64,000 nucleotides of DNA from Streptacidiphilus sp. PB12-B1b. GTDB taxonomy: Bacteria; Actinomycetota; Actinomycetes; Streptomycetales; Streptomycetaceae. Position 1 is the stretch's first letter. Each line of letters starts with the position of its first letter. The stretch spans positions 6,014,001 through 6,078,000 of the forward strand of contig NZ_CP048405.1 of NCBI RefSeq assembly GCF_014084125.1, read 5' to 3'. A model generated the notes under the pieces. It saw only the letters and a list, made by a program, of their open reading frames with translations, searched no databases and was not told the DNA's origin. The position numbers and the translations under genes are program-made. Positions 37,814-45,908 of the stretch are shown piece after piece.

Positions 37814-37962
37814 GGCGCCGCTCCCCCGCTGGTCCGCTGACGGACGTCCCGTCAGGGGACCAGCGTGGCGCGCCGCGCCGACGGCCGGCGGCGGTCAGCC
37901 CTCAGCTGTGGACGAAACCCCGGGTGTGGACAACTCCGTCACCCGGACGAGGGACGGTCCGG

Positions 37963-38331
37963 TCAGGAGCCGTCCAGCGGCGGGGTGCCGCCGACCGGGA
38001 AGCGCAGCTCATTGCGCTCGATCTTGGCGGCCAGCGCCGTCAGCGGATCGACGTCCAGCGCCGAGCAGAACTGCAGCAGGTAGGCGAGCACGTCCGCCAC
38101 CTCGTCCTCGACCTGGTGGGCCGTCTTCGGGTCGCTCATCACGGCCGCGGACTGTTCCGGCGTCAGCCACTGGAAGATCTCCAGCAGTTCGGACGCCTCC
38201 ACGCTCAGCGCCGCCGCCAGGTTCTTCGGGGTGTGGAAAGGCCCCCAGTCCCGTGCCGTCGCAAAGGCGCGCAGCCGCTGCTGCAGCTCCGGTACGTCCA
38301 GGCCGCCCCCGGCCTCAGCGTGATCACTCAT
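37963..38331 (-). CDS. MazG-like nucleoside triphosphate pyrophosphohydrolase
   Basis: All-alpha NTP pyrophosphatase (122 aa) that would hydrolyse (d)NTPs or damaged nucleotides to monophosphates. The metal-binding pattern is ALSVEASELLEIFQW (ExxE) and VEDEVADVLAYLLQFC (ExxD), and KIERNELRFPV is the usual C-terminal end of the short iMazG/MazG-like type. The ATG overlaps the stop of the upstream ATPase gene (ATGA) and has no separate ribosome site, so the two are coupled. Confidence 0.85.
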   Translation of the reverse strand: MSDHAEAGGGLDVPELQQRLRAFATARDWGPFHTPKNLAAALSVEASELLEIFQWLTPEQSAAVMSDPKTAHQVEDEVADVLAYLLQFCSALDVDPLTALAAKIERNELRFPVGGTPPLDGS

Positions 38332-39515
38332 GGCGCCATTGTCGCGGACGCCGCCGCGGCGGCGGGAACCAGGTCGCTGCCGCCGGTCACCGGATCGCGG
38401 CGGCAGTGGACGTCCAGCACGCCGGGCAGCTCCGCCGGTGCGCGGCCGGTGGCCAGCAGCCGCACATGGCCGCGGGCGGCCACCTCGTCCGCGAGCGGCA
38501 GCAGCACCGGGTAGAGGTCCGGGTCGAGGTCCTCGGCCAGCACGGTGAGCAGCCGGTCGGCGTCCGGGACCTCGGCCGCCGAGCGCATCTGCAGCACCTC
38601 GGGGCCGGTCAGCAGCACGGTGGCGAAGGCCAGCCGGCGCAGTGTCCCGGCGCCCAGCAGCGCCGCCGGGGTCCAGCGGCCGCCGCCCTCGTCCAGGGCG
38701 GCGGTCACCCGGGCGGCACCGGTCGCGGCCTCGCGCAGCACCCCGAGCCCGACCACCGGGTGCGGGCTGCCCGCGCGCACGGCCCGGACCAGCTTGCCGT
38801 AGCGGATCCGGCACTCGCCCTGGAGCCGGGCGATCACCGCCGACAGGTTCTCCCCGGAGCTGCGCAGCCGGGCGTCGTCCAGCTCCTGGTCCCAGCCGCG
38901 CATCAGCCCGGGGACGGGATCGATGACGAAGAGTTCGCGCAGCGCGGTGAGCAGCTGCTCGACGGCGGTGAGCACCTGCCGCTCGCCCGCCGTGGCGCCC
39001 GCGACCCGCAGCGGCAGCTGCGCGGTGAGCAGCGAGGAGGCCGACAGCGGGGCCTGGATGTCGCGCTGCCGCCCGCCGCTGAACCAGGCGGCGTTGATCC
39101 GGCCGCGGGCCCGGTCCTCCTCGCCGGTGCGCAGCAGCGGGTGCCCGTCCAGGTCCAGCCGTTCGGCGGCCACCCGGGGGCGGCCGTCGGTGCGGACCGT
39201 GACGTCGAGGCCGACCGTCCCCTGCGGGGTGCCGACCGAGCAGCCGAGCCGGAAGCCCTGGCGTCCGTGCGGCACGCAGCCGGGCAGGCCGCCGCGGACC
39301 CCGGACAGGGCCTCCTCCAGCTCCCCGCCGCCGGCCAGCCCGGACAGGGCGACCAGCGCGTCCAGGGCGTTGGACTTGCCCGCGCCGGAGTCGCCGTGCA
39401 GCAGGGTGACCGGGCCCAGCGGCAGCGCCGAGCCGGTATGGGACTTGAAGGCGGACAGCCGCAGCTCCTGGACGGTGGCGCGGGGCGGGGGGCAGGGCAG
39501 GTGTTGATCGATCAC
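38328..39515 (-). CDS. SMC/RecF-like AAA ATPase
   Basis: ATPase of 395 aa. The N-terminus reads VQELRLSAFKSHTGSALPLGPVTLLHGDSGAGKSNALDAL, which is the first strand plus Walker A of the RecF/SMC/OLD-like ABC ATPases. VPDADRLLTVLAEDLDPDLYPVLLPL, near residue 320, sits where the signature/Walker B region belongs, but both are degenerate. No coiled coil or nuclease domain is visible, so it is shorter than OLD proteins. It is coupled by a 4-bp overlap to the MazG-like gene, suggesting a joint task in nucleotide sanitation or DNA damage; this is inference. The GTG start appears leaderless. Confidence 0.75.
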   Translation of the reverse strand: MIDQHLPCPPPRATVQELRLSAFKSHTGSALPLGPVTLLHGDSGAGKSNALDALVALSGLAGGGELEEALSGVRGGLPGCVPHGRQGFRLGCSVGTPQGTVGLDVTVRTDGRPRVAAERLDLDGHPLLRTGEEDRARGRINAAWFSGGRQRDIQAPLSASSLLTAQLPLRVAGATAGERQVLTAVEQLLTALRELFVIDPVPGLMRGWDQELDDARLRSSGENLSAVIARLQGECRIRYGKLVRAVRAGSPHPVVGLGVLREAATGAARVTAALDEGGGRWTPAALLGAGTLRRLAFATVLLTGPEVLQMRSAAEVPDADRLLTVLAEDLDPDLYPVLLPLADEVAARGHVRLLATGRAPAELPGVLDVHCRRDPVTGGSDLVPAAAAASATMAP

Positions 39516-39522
39516 ACCGGGG

Positions 39523-39528
39523 ACGCTA
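39523..39528 (-). promoter_or_regulatory. Candidate leaderless -10 box of the ATPase-mazG operon
   Basis: On the minus strand TAGCGT is followed by 7 nt (CCCCGGT) and the GTG at 39515. Confidence 0.6.
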
Positions 39529-39570
39529 CTGCCGCCGGGTGTCCCGGTGCCCGGTGCGACCTGCGGCTGT

Positions 39571-40404
39571 CTACGAACGAGTGAACGCGCTGAGCGTGAC
39601 CGAGGCGGTGACCGGGGCGGGCAGCGGCAGCGCGGCGATCCGGCGGTCGAGCTCGGCCGGGTCGGTGTGCCAGGCGCTGGGGCCCATGTCCACCACGGTG
39701 CGCACGGCCGGGTGGTCCAGCAGCATCGGGAAGGTGTGCTCGCTGCTGCCCTGGTACTCCAGGTGCGGGCCGAGGGTGGCGGACAGCCGCTCCTGCTTGC
39801 GGTCGTCCACCCCGAGCAGCCCCAGTTCGCCGACCAGCTCGCCCAGGTGACGCGGGGTCGGCGCGACCACGAGCAGGGTTCCGCCGGGCCGCAGCACCCG
39901 GCGGATCTCCGGGCCGTTGCGCGGAGCGAACACGTTGAGCACCGCCGAGACGGACCGGTCGCGCAGCGGCAGCGGCCGCCAGGCGTCGCAGACCACGGCG
40001 CCGGTACGGGGGTGGGAGCGGGCGGCGCGGCGCAGCGCGAACTTGGAGATGTCCAGCGCCAGCCCCCGGGCCTGCGGCAGCGCCTCCAGCACGGCGGCCA
40101 GGTAGTAGCCGGTTCCGGCGCCGAGGTCGGCGACGCAGTCGCTGTCCCGGGGCACGGCCCCGGCCAGCGCGGCGGCGATCGGCGCGTAGTGGCCCGCGCC
40201 GAGGAACTCCTGGCGGGCGGCGACCATGGCGGCGGTGTCGCCGGTGCCGGTGTGCGCGTCGCCGGGCAGCAGGTTGGCGTAGCCTTGGCGGGCGACGTCG
40301 AAGGTGTGCCGGGCGGGGCAGTGCAGCGGGCCGCCGCCGTCGGCGAGCGCCAGGGGCTGCCCGCAGTGGGGGCAGGCCAGGTACTCCACGATGTCCTGCA
40401 GCAC
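39571..40404 (-). CDS. RlmA-like rRNA (guanine-N1) methyltransferase
   Basis: Methyltransferase of 277 aa with the zinc-ribbon head of the RlmA family: YLACPHCGQPL, then LHCPARHTFDVARQGYANLLPGD. The SAM motif is CVADLGAGTGYYLAAVL, followed by LALDISKFALRRAARSHP and VLNVFAPRNGPEIRRVLRPGG. The likely target is a guanine in 23S rRNA, as for RlmA or TlrB, but related enzymes differ in site and antibiotic effect. Two adjacent in-frame GTGs exist; I use 40404 because GAGGA is then 9 nt away and the protein begins LQDIVEYL. Its 5' end lies 70 bp after the Fic-like gene. Confidence 0.82.
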   Translation of the reverse strand: MLQDIVEYLACPHCGQPLALADGGGPLHCPARHTFDVARQGYANLLPGDAHTGTGDTAAMVAARQEFLGAGHYAPIAAALAGAVPRDSDCVADLGAGTGYYLAAVLEALPQARGLALDISKFALRRAARSHPRTGAVVCDAWRPLPLRDRSVSAVLNVFAPRNGPEIRRVLRPGGTLLVVAPTPRHLGELVGELGLLGVDDRKQERLSATLGPHLEYQGSSEHTFPMLLDHPAVRTVVDMGPSAWHTDPAELDRRIAALPLPAPVTASVTLSAFTRS

Positions 40405-40474
40405 GTGCACCGATCCTCGGTCGTCCGGTCGTTCGGGGGCCCGCAGGAAGCCGGGCCGCCCGCGCGAGGACAGG

Positions 40475-40978
40475 CTACGACCCGGCGCCGTCCTCGTCCG
40501 AGCCGTCCCCGTCCTCGCCGCCGTCCAAGCCGTCCAGACCGTCCGGGCCGCCCAGGTCGTCGACGCCGCCGTCGCCGCCGTTGCCGTCAGCGCCGTCGGG
40601 CAGCTGGTCGACGATCCATCCGGCCAGGCGTTCGGCGGTGGCCTCCACGCCGAGGCGGCCGTCCTGCACGCCACGGGCCAGGCTGCGCATCTCGCGGGTG
40701 GTGGTGGCGACGCTGGCGCCGCCGGAGACCAGGTAGGCGAAGGCGACGGCGGTGGCGAACAGCTCGTTGTTGCGCTCCAGCGCGGGCACCCGGATGAGCT
40801 GGTGCATGAGCGCCGCCGCCCGGTCCTCCGGCTCGGGGTAGACCAGGACGTCGAAGATCTCGGCCTGGTGCCGGGTCACGGCCGCGACCAGGGAGCCGTA
40901 GTCGGTGACCCGGGGGTCTCCGGGGGTGTACTGCTCGGCGACCATGAGCAGCCAGGACAGGTCGATCTCGACGTTCAA
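40475..40978 (-). CDS. Degenerate Fic/Doc-like toxin-component protein
   Basis: A 167-aa protein whose first 90 residues align by pattern with Doc/Fic proteins: DYGSLVAAVTRHQAEIFDVLVY, then RAAALMHQLIRVPALERNNELFATAVAFAYLVSGG. The Fic motif HPFxDGNKR is replaced by VPALERNNE (about 64-72), losing the catalytic His and the GNxR end. Streptomyces genomes carry relatives annotated as Fic toxin components. The C-terminal 40 residues are a very acidic Gly/Asp tail. It overlaps the RHH gene by 4 bp (ATGA), the normal arrangement for a toxin after its antitoxin. AMP-transfer activity is unlikely. Confidence 0.7.
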   Translation of the reverse strand: MNVEIDLSWLLMVAEQYTPGDPRVTDYGSLVAAVTRHQAEIFDVLVYPEPEDRAAALMHQLIRVPALERNNELFATAVAFAYLVSGGASVATTTREMRSLARGVQDGRLGVEATAERLAGWIVDQLPDGADGNGGDGGVDDLGGPDGLDGLDGGEDGDGSDEDGAGS

Positions 40979-41208
40979 CGGCGCCCGCCCGTCCCCTCGT
41001 GCTCGCCGAACTCGGCGAGGAACGCCGCCTCGTACTCCTTCATGAACTGGGCGGCGGCGTCCACGAAGGAGCGGCCGACCTCGCCCATGTCCTGCTGGAC
41101 CAGCTTCTCGATGTACTGGTTCATGCTGATCCCCTCCTCTTCGGCCCTGGACCGGGCGATCTCGGCAGTGGTGGCGTCCACCCGGACGTTCAGCTGCTTC
41201 TTAGTCAT
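40975..41208 (-). CDS. Ribbon-helix-helix antitoxin-like protein
   Basis: A 77-aa protein with an N-terminal RHH DNA-binding motif (KKQLNVRVDATTAEIARSRAEEEGISMNQYIEKLVQQDM). Its C-terminal helix (FVDAAAQFMKEYEAAFLAEFG) would bind the partner. It is the first gene of the pair with the Fic-like protein. TAGCGT lies 6 nt before the ATG and GAAGG is in the short gap. Two GCTAGC sites over the promoter fit autorepression. Confidence 0.8.
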   Translation of the reverse strand: MTKKQLNVRVDATTAEIARSRAEEEGISMNQYIEKLVQQDMGEVGRSFVDAAAQFMKEYEAAFLAEFGEHEGTGGRR

Positions 41209-41214
41209 ACCTTC

Positions 41215-41236
41215 ACGCTAGCGCGATTCCGCTAGC
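41215..41236 (-). promoter_or_regulatory. Promoter and two-site operator of the RHH/Fic-like pair
   Basis: GCTAGC palindromes at 41217-41222 and 41231-41236 are 14 bp apart centre to centre. The first overlaps the minus-strand -10 box TAGCGT (41220-41215). Paired short palindromes over the promoter are the usual binding pattern for RHH antitoxins. Confidence 0.6.
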
Positions 41237-41295
41237 ACGCAAGGCCCCGGCGGGGGCGGACTTGGAGGGGATACCCCCCTGGGGGCGCATCGAAA

Positions 41296-41339
41296 AGGCC
41301 CGGGGGCGCGAGCGCGGCAAGCGCGCGCCCCCCGGGCCT
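41296..41339 (-). terminator. Intrinsic terminator after the rlmD-like gene
   Basis: AGGCCCGGGGGCGCG and CGCGCCCCCCGGGCCT pair with one bulged base. On the minus strand the stem is followed by TTTT, giving a standard intrinsic terminator just past the stop at 41357. Confidence 0.8.
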
Positions 41340-41356
41340 CGGGTGTCGTCGGGCGG

Positions 41357-42748
41357 CTACCGGGCCGCGACCGGCTCCAGGACGGCCACGCACTCCACGT
41401 GGTGCGTCATCGGGAATAGGTCGAAGGCCCGCAGGCTGACCGGCCGGTAGCCGACCGCCGCGAAGAACGACAGGTCGCGCGCCAGCGCCGCCGGGTCGCA
41501 GGCGACATAGGCGATCCGGCGCGGGCCCAGGCCGGCCAGGTGGCGGACGGTGTCCCGGCCCGCTCCGGCCCGCGGCGGGTCCAGCACCACCAGGTCGGTC
41601 TCGGTGATGCCGGTGCGCGGCAGCAGCCGCTCGACCCGGTCGCACTCGATCCGCACCCGGCCGTCGCCGATCAGGTCGGCCAGGTTGTGCCGGGCGTCGG
41701 CGACGGACTGCTTGGACGACTCGATGCCCAGTACCGCGCCCTGCTCGCCGAGCCGGTCGGCCAGCGCCCCGGCGAACAGGCCGACGCCGCAGTACAGGTC
41801 CAGCGCGTTCTCGCCCTCCTGCGGGTCCAGGCCCTCCAGGACCGCGGAGACCAGCAGGTCGGGGGCGTCCGGGTGGATCTGCCAGAAGCCGCCGTCGGCG
41901 ACCCGCCAGGTGCGCCCGGCGGCCCGCTCGCGCACGAAGGACCGCCCGTGCACCCGGTGCAGCCCGCCGTGCCCGTCGATCCGCATCACCGACACCGGCC
42001 GGTCCAGTTCCACGATCGGCAGCCGGGCGTCGTCCCGCGGCGTCAGGATGATCTGACGGTCGGACGATCCGCTCGCGGCGACCGCCTCCACCGTCGCCAT
42101 GCCGTCCCACGAGCGGGACTCCACGCCCAGCTCGGCCACGCCCTCGGCGGCGATCAGGCAGCCGTCGACCGGCTGCACCTCGTGCGAGCGGTGGCGGCGC
42201 AGCCCGGCCCTGCCGGTGGCCGGGTCGACGGCGTACTGCACCCGGGTGCGCCAGCGGGGCACCACGCCGGCCGGGAGCTTGCCGCCGACCGGCTCGACGC
42301 TGCCGTCCCAGCCGGCCTCGGCCGGGGTCAGCTTGGCCAGCTGCCGCAGCTGCTCGGTGACCACCTGCACCTTGAGCTTGCGCTGCGCGCCGGGGGCGGC
42401 GTGCTGCCAGTCGCAGCCGCCGCAGCGGCCCGGGCCGGAGAACGGGCACGGCGGCTCGACCCGGTCCTTGGAGGCGGTCAGCACCTCGACCGCGTCCGCG
42501 CGCAGGAAGCGCGAGGAGGCCGAGCCGTCGGTGACCTCGGCGACGACGCGCTCACCGGGAAGCGCGTGCCGCACGAACAGCACCCGGCCCTCGTGGCGGG
42601 CCACGCAGTGGCCGCCGTGGGCGACCGGCCCCACCTCCACCTCGTACCGCTGTCCGACCAGGGAGTCCGCTCCGGGCGCCTCGGCGGGTGCGGAGGCCGG
42701 GGCGGACGCGGTCGCGGTCGCGGCGGGGGTGGGACGTCGGTTCGTCAC
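41357..42748 (-). CDS. TRAM-domain 23S rRNA/tRNA (uracil-5) methyltransferase, RlmD/TrmA-like
   Basis: RNA m5U methyltransferase (463 aa). After a Pro/Ala-rich lead comes a TRAM/OB domain (GQRYEVEVGPVAHGGHCVARHEGRVLFVRHALPGERV). The iron-sulfur-type cluster CPFSGPGRCGGCDWQH with the upstream Cys follows. The methyltransferase half has ALDLYCGVGLFAGALA, LVVLDPPRAGAG and the catalytic region VACDPAALARDL, ending MTHHVECVAVLEP. Which uridine it modifies is unknown. The GTG start overlaps the stop of the kimA-like gene (GTGA), so it is the second gene of that operon. Confidence 0.9.
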   Translation of the reverse strand: MTNRRPTPAATATASAPASAPAEAPGADSLVGQRYEVEVGPVAHGGHCVARHEGRVLFVRHALPGERVVAEVTDGSASSRFLRADAVEVLTASKDRVEPPCPFSGPGRCGGCDWQHAAPGAQRKLKVQVVTEQLRQLAKLTPAEAGWDGSVEPVGGKLPAGVVPRWRTRVQYAVDPATGRAGLRRHRSHEVQPVDGCLIAAEGVAELGVESRSWDGMATVEAVAASGSSDRQIILTPRDDARLPIVELDRPVSVMRIDGHGGLHRVHGRSFVRERAAGRTWRVADGGFWQIHPDAPDLLVSAVLEGLDPQEGENALDLYCGVGLFAGALADRLGEQGAVLGIESSKQSVADARHNLADLIGDGRVRIECDRVERLLPRTGITETDLVVLDPPRAGAGRDTVRHLAGLGPRRIAYVACDPAALARDLSFFAAVGYRPVSLRAFDLFPMTHHVECVAVLEPVAAR

Positions 42749-44856
42749 TCGTTGCTGTCCTTGCTGCTCTGGCTGGTGCTCTGACTGGTGCTCTGGCCGG
42801 AGTCCTGGCCCACGCCGCGGCCGGCGCGGTGCGCGTCCCGGTTCTGCAGGCGGTTCGGGCTCCCCCGGCGGATCTGCCCGGGGGCGCTCCACTCGACCGG
42901 CTTGCGCCGCCGCTCGGAGGACTCCAGCTGCCAGGGTACCGAGGTCACCATCACGCCAGGGGTGAACAGCAGCCGCCCCTTGAGCCGCAGCGCGCTCTGG
43001 TTGTGCAGCAGGTGCTCGTACCAGTGGCCGACGACGTACTCCGGGATGTAGACCGTGACCACGTCGCGCGGGCTGGTCCGGCGCAGGTTGCGGACGTACT
43101 CCACGACCGGGCGGGTGACCTCGCGGTAGGGCGAGTCCAGCACCTTCAGCGGGATCTCGATGCCGCGGCGCTCCCAGTCGGCGCGCAGCGCGGCGGTGTC
43201 GCCCTGGTCGACGCTGACCGTCAGCGCCTCCAGCGTGGAGGTCTTGGCGGACCGGCTGAGCTGCGCGTACGCCAGCGCCCGCAGGGTCGGCTTGTGCAGC
43301 TTGGAGACCAGCACCACCGAGTGCACCCGCGAAGGCAGCAGCGCCTCGTCCGGGCGCTCCTCGGCGGCGGCCAGCTCGGCGGAGACCCGGTCGTAGTGCT
43401 TGCGGATGGCCTTCATCAGGATGAAGAACACCACCATCAGCAGGCAGGACATCCAGGCGCCGGCCAGGAACTTGGTGCTCAGCACGACCACCAGCACGCA
43501 GGCGGTGCAGGTCAGGCCGATGCTGTTGATCACCCGGCTGCGCATCATCCGGCGGCGCACGGCCGGGTCGGTCTCGGTCTTCAGCAGCCGGGTCCAGTGC
43601 CGGATCATGCCGGTCTGGCTCATGTTGAAGGAGACGAAGACGCCGATGATGTACAGCTGGATCAGCCGGTCCGGGTTGGCCCCGTAGCCGATGATGAAGA
43701 CGATGGCCACGGCCGCCAGCGCGATGATGCCGTTGGAGAACGCCAGCCGGTCGCCGCGGGTGTGCAGCTGGCGCGGCAGGTAGCGGTCCTGGGCGAGGAT
43801 CGAGCCGAGCACCGGGAAGCCGTTGAACGCGGTGTTGGCGGCCAGCACCAGGATCAGGCCGGTGACCGCGGCGATGAAGTAGAAGCCGGGGGTGAAGTTG
43901 CTGAAGACGGCCTGGCTGATCTGCGCCAGCGCGGTCTTCTGCTGGTAGCCCGACGGGGCGCCGAGCAGCTGGCTGTTGCTGCCGGCCATCTTCAGGCCGG
44001 TCAGGTTCCCCATCCAGATGATGCCCATCATCATGATGACCGCCATCACCGCCATCATCAGCAGCGTGGTGGCGGCGTTCTTGCTCTTGGGCTTGCGGAA
44101 GGCCGGGACGCCGTTGCTGATCGCCTCGACGCCGGTGAGGGCGGCGCAGCCCGAGGAGAAGGTCTTCAGCAGCAGGAACACCATCGCCAGGCCGGCCAGG
44201 TTGCTGTGGCCGGGCTCGGCGACCAGGTGGAACCCGGAGCTGGCGGCGTGCATGTTGGTGCCGAAGCCGAAGTGCCGGATGGCCGCGTAGCCGGTCAGGC
44301 CGAGGATGCCGATCATGAAGCCGTAGGTGGGGATGGCGAAGGCCGTGCCCGACTCGCGCACCCCGCGCAGGTTCATCCCCATCAGCAGGACGACCAGCGT
44401 CACCGAGATCGCCACCTCGTGGCCGTGCAGCGAGGGCACGGCCGAGACCAGGTTGGCGACGCCGGAGGTGGTGGACACGGCGACGGTGAGCACGTAGTCG
44501 ACCATCAGCGCGGCCGCGACGGTCAGACCGGCATTGCCCCCGAGGTTGACCGTGGCCACCTCGTAGTCGCCGCCGCCGCTGGGATACGCGTGGACGTTCT
44601 GCCGGTAGGAGGCGACGACCACGAGCATCACCAGCGCCACCACCCCACCGACCCACCACGAGTAGTGGATGGTGGAGATCCCGGCCACGGAGAGGGCCAG
44701 GAAGATCTGCTCCGGGGCGTAGGCGACGGAGGAGAGCGCGTCGGAGGCGAAGACTGGCAGAGCGATCCGCTTGGGGAGCAGCGTCTCGCCGAGTCTGTCG
44801 TTCTGGAGGGCGCGACCGATCAGGATGCGCTTGGGCAAGCCGGTGAGTTTGGACAC
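42745..44856 (-). CDS. KimA-like potassium importer (APC superfamily)
   Basis: Polytopic APC transporter (703 aa) with about twelve helices and a soluble C-terminal domain of about 170 residues. The N-terminus GLPKRILIGRALQNDRLGETLLPKRIALPVFASDALSSVAYA is the hallmark of the KimA/YdaO group, whose Bacillus member is a high-affinity proton-potassium symporter. TSGVANLVSAVP, FSSGCAALTGVEAISNGVPAF and ANTAFNGFPVLGSILAQDRYLPRQL are also typical. It ends in a Ser/Gln/Thr tail. The GTG at 44856 is leaderless-like (TACCAT 7 nt upstream). The flanking TrkA and KdpDE genes support a potassium role. Many genomes call it an amino-acid permease. Confidence 0.82.
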   Translation of the reverse strand: MSKLTGLPKRILIGRALQNDRLGETLLPKRIALPVFASDALSSVAYAPEQIFLALSVAGISTIHYSWWVGGVVALVMLVVVASYRQNVHAYPSGGGDYEVATVNLGGNAGLTVAAALMVDYVLTVAVSTTSGVANLVSAVPSLHGHEVAISVTLVVLLMGMNLRGVRESGTAFAIPTYGFMIGILGLTGYAAIRHFGFGTNMHAASSGFHLVAEPGHSNLAGLAMVFLLLKTFSSGCAALTGVEAISNGVPAFRKPKSKNAATTLLMMAVMAVIMMMGIIWMGNLTGLKMAGSNSQLLGAPSGYQQKTALAQISQAVFSNFTPGFYFIAAVTGLILVLAANTAFNGFPVLGSILAQDRYLPRQLHTRGDRLAFSNGIIALAAVAIVFIIGYGANPDRLIQLYIIGVFVSFNMSQTGMIRHWTRLLKTETDPAVRRRMMRSRVINSIGLTCTACVLVVVLSTKFLAGAWMSCLLMVVFFILMKAIRKHYDRVSAELAAAEERPDEALLPSRVHSVVLVSKLHKPTLRALAYAQLSRSAKTSTLEALTVSVDQGDTAALRADWERRGIEIPLKVLDSPYREVTRPVVEYVRNLRRTSPRDVVTVYIPEYVVGHWYEHLLHNQSALRLKGRLLFTPGVMVTSVPWQLESSERRRKPVEWSAPGQIRRGSPNRLQNRDAHRAGRGVGQDSGQSTSQSTSQSSKDSNE

Positions 44857-44863
44857 GCTCAGG

Positions 44864-44869
44864 ATGGTA
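44864..44869 (-). promoter_or_regulatory. Candidate leaderless -10 box of the kimA-like gene
   Basis: On the minus strand TACCAT is followed by 7 nt (CCTGAGC) and the GTG at 44856. Confidence 0.6.
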
Positions 44870-44877
44870 GGCCCAGA

Positions 44878-44896
44878 TCTTAACGTCATCTTGATG
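44878..44896 (-). promoter_or_regulatory. Candidate KdpE site upstream of the kimA-like gene
   Basis: On the minus strand CATCAAGATGACGTTAAGA holds TCAAGA and TTAAGA exactly 11 bp apart, the tandem spacing used by OmpR/PhoB-type regulators. It sits 8 bp upstream of the -10 box, covering the -35 region, a class II activator position. A near copy precedes kdpDE. Confidence 0.55.
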
Positions 44897-45245
44897 GCCC
44901 TCCCCCCTGAACGACCAGGGCACAGGGCGTCGATAGCCATGAGCTTGATCTGTCAGTTCCGCCATTTTCCTGCGATTCGCAGGTCAGATGGGGTGTCGGG
45001 CCATGCATCCCACCCGGCGAGATCTCGACTCCGTTACGGATTGGCAACCGCCGCTTGTGAATTTCTGCACGTGGGAAGTGTCACGGCAGCCCTGCTCGGC
45101 AGGGTCGGCGGGGCTCCTGGGGGATACGCCCCGATTGCACGGGTACGGCGGTTGTGCCATTCACGCGCGGGAGTGCGACCCTGGTGCGGGCACCCGCTGA
45201 GGCGGTGCCAGGATCGAGCCGAGACACCACACCGGAAGGACGGTC
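44897..45245. other. Intergenic region between kimA-like and trkA genes
   Basis: About 350 bp with no gene. It has a small perfect hairpin CCTGCG-ATT-CGCAGG (44969-44983). The GC-rich part after 45080 probably holds the trkA promoter. I looked for a ydaO-type cyclic-di-AMP riboswitch, since KimA genes are often under one, and did not find its conserved blocks. Confidence 0.4.
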
Positions 45246-45908
45246 GTGCACATCGTCATCATGGGTTGCGGGCGGGTGGGTTCTGCCCTCGCGCGCACCC
45301 TCGAGAAGCAGGGTCACTCGGTCGCCGTCGTCGACCAGGACCCCACGGCATTCCGCCGTCTCGGTTCGGGCTTCGTCGGCAAGCGGGTCACCGGGGTCGG
45401 TTTCGACCAGGACACGCTGCGCGAAGCGGGGATCGCAGAGGCCGACGCCTTCGCCGCGGTGAGCAGCGGTGACAACTCCAACATCATCGCCGCGCGGGTG
45501 GCCCGGGAGACCTTCGGCGTCGAGAACGTCGCGGCCCGGATCTACGACCCGCGCCGGGCCGAGGTGTACCAGCGTCTGGGCATCCCCACCGTCGCCACGG
45601 TCCGCTGGACCGCCGACCAGATGCTGCGGCGGCTGCTGCCCAGCGAGGTCGAGCCGCACTGGCAGGACCCGAGCGGCGCCGTGCAGCTGGCCGAGGTCCC
45701 GGTGGCCGCGGCCTGGATCGGCCAGCGGCTGTCCAAGCTGGAGCAGGCCGCCGAGGTCCGCGTCGCCTGCATCACCCGTCTGGGCGTCGGCACCCTGCCG
45801 ACCCCGGAGATGGTGCTGCAGGAGGGCGACCTGGTGCACATGATGATGCGTGCCGCCGATCTGAAGGCCGTCGAGGCCGTCTTCGCCAAGGGCCCGGAGG
45901 AGCACTGA
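45246..45908 (+). CDS. trkA: TrkA-type potassium uptake regulatory protein (RCK)
   Basis: Cytoplasmic RCK protein (220 aa) that gates a Trk/Ktr-type potassium channel. The N-terminal RCK_N Rossmann motif is HIVIMGCGRVGSALARTLE with acidic residue in VVDQDPTAF, so NAD(H) or ATP/ADP can bind. The C-terminal RCK_C (about 135-215) is a ligand-sensing domain that in relatives can bind cyclic di-AMP. The GTG start has GGAAGGA 7 nt upstream. It overlaps the next gene by one base (TGATG), forming a TrkA pair. No channel subunit is encoded next to it. Confidence 0.9.
   Translation: MHIVIMGCGRVGSALARTLEKQGHSVAVVDQDPTAFRRLGSGFVGKRVTGVGFDQDTLREAGIAEADAFAAVSSGDNSNIIAARVARETFGVENVAARIYDPRRAEVYQRLGIPTVATVRWTADQMLRRLLPSEVEPHWQDPSGAVQLAEVPVAAAWIGQRLSKLEQAAEVRVACITRLGVGTLPTPEMVLQEGDLVHMMMRAADLKAVEAVFAKGPEEH

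Noticed and set aside
41357-44965. A 1202-codon frame that would fuse the RlmD-like protein to an upstream domain
   Set aside because: The upstream part is a shadow of the kimA-like gene. The real start is the GTG at 42748, overlapping the kimA-like stop.
44897-45245. Possible ydaO-type cyclic-di-AMP riboswitch before the trkA pair
   Set aside because: Expected from KimA biology, but I found none of the conserved sequence blocks, only a small hairpin.
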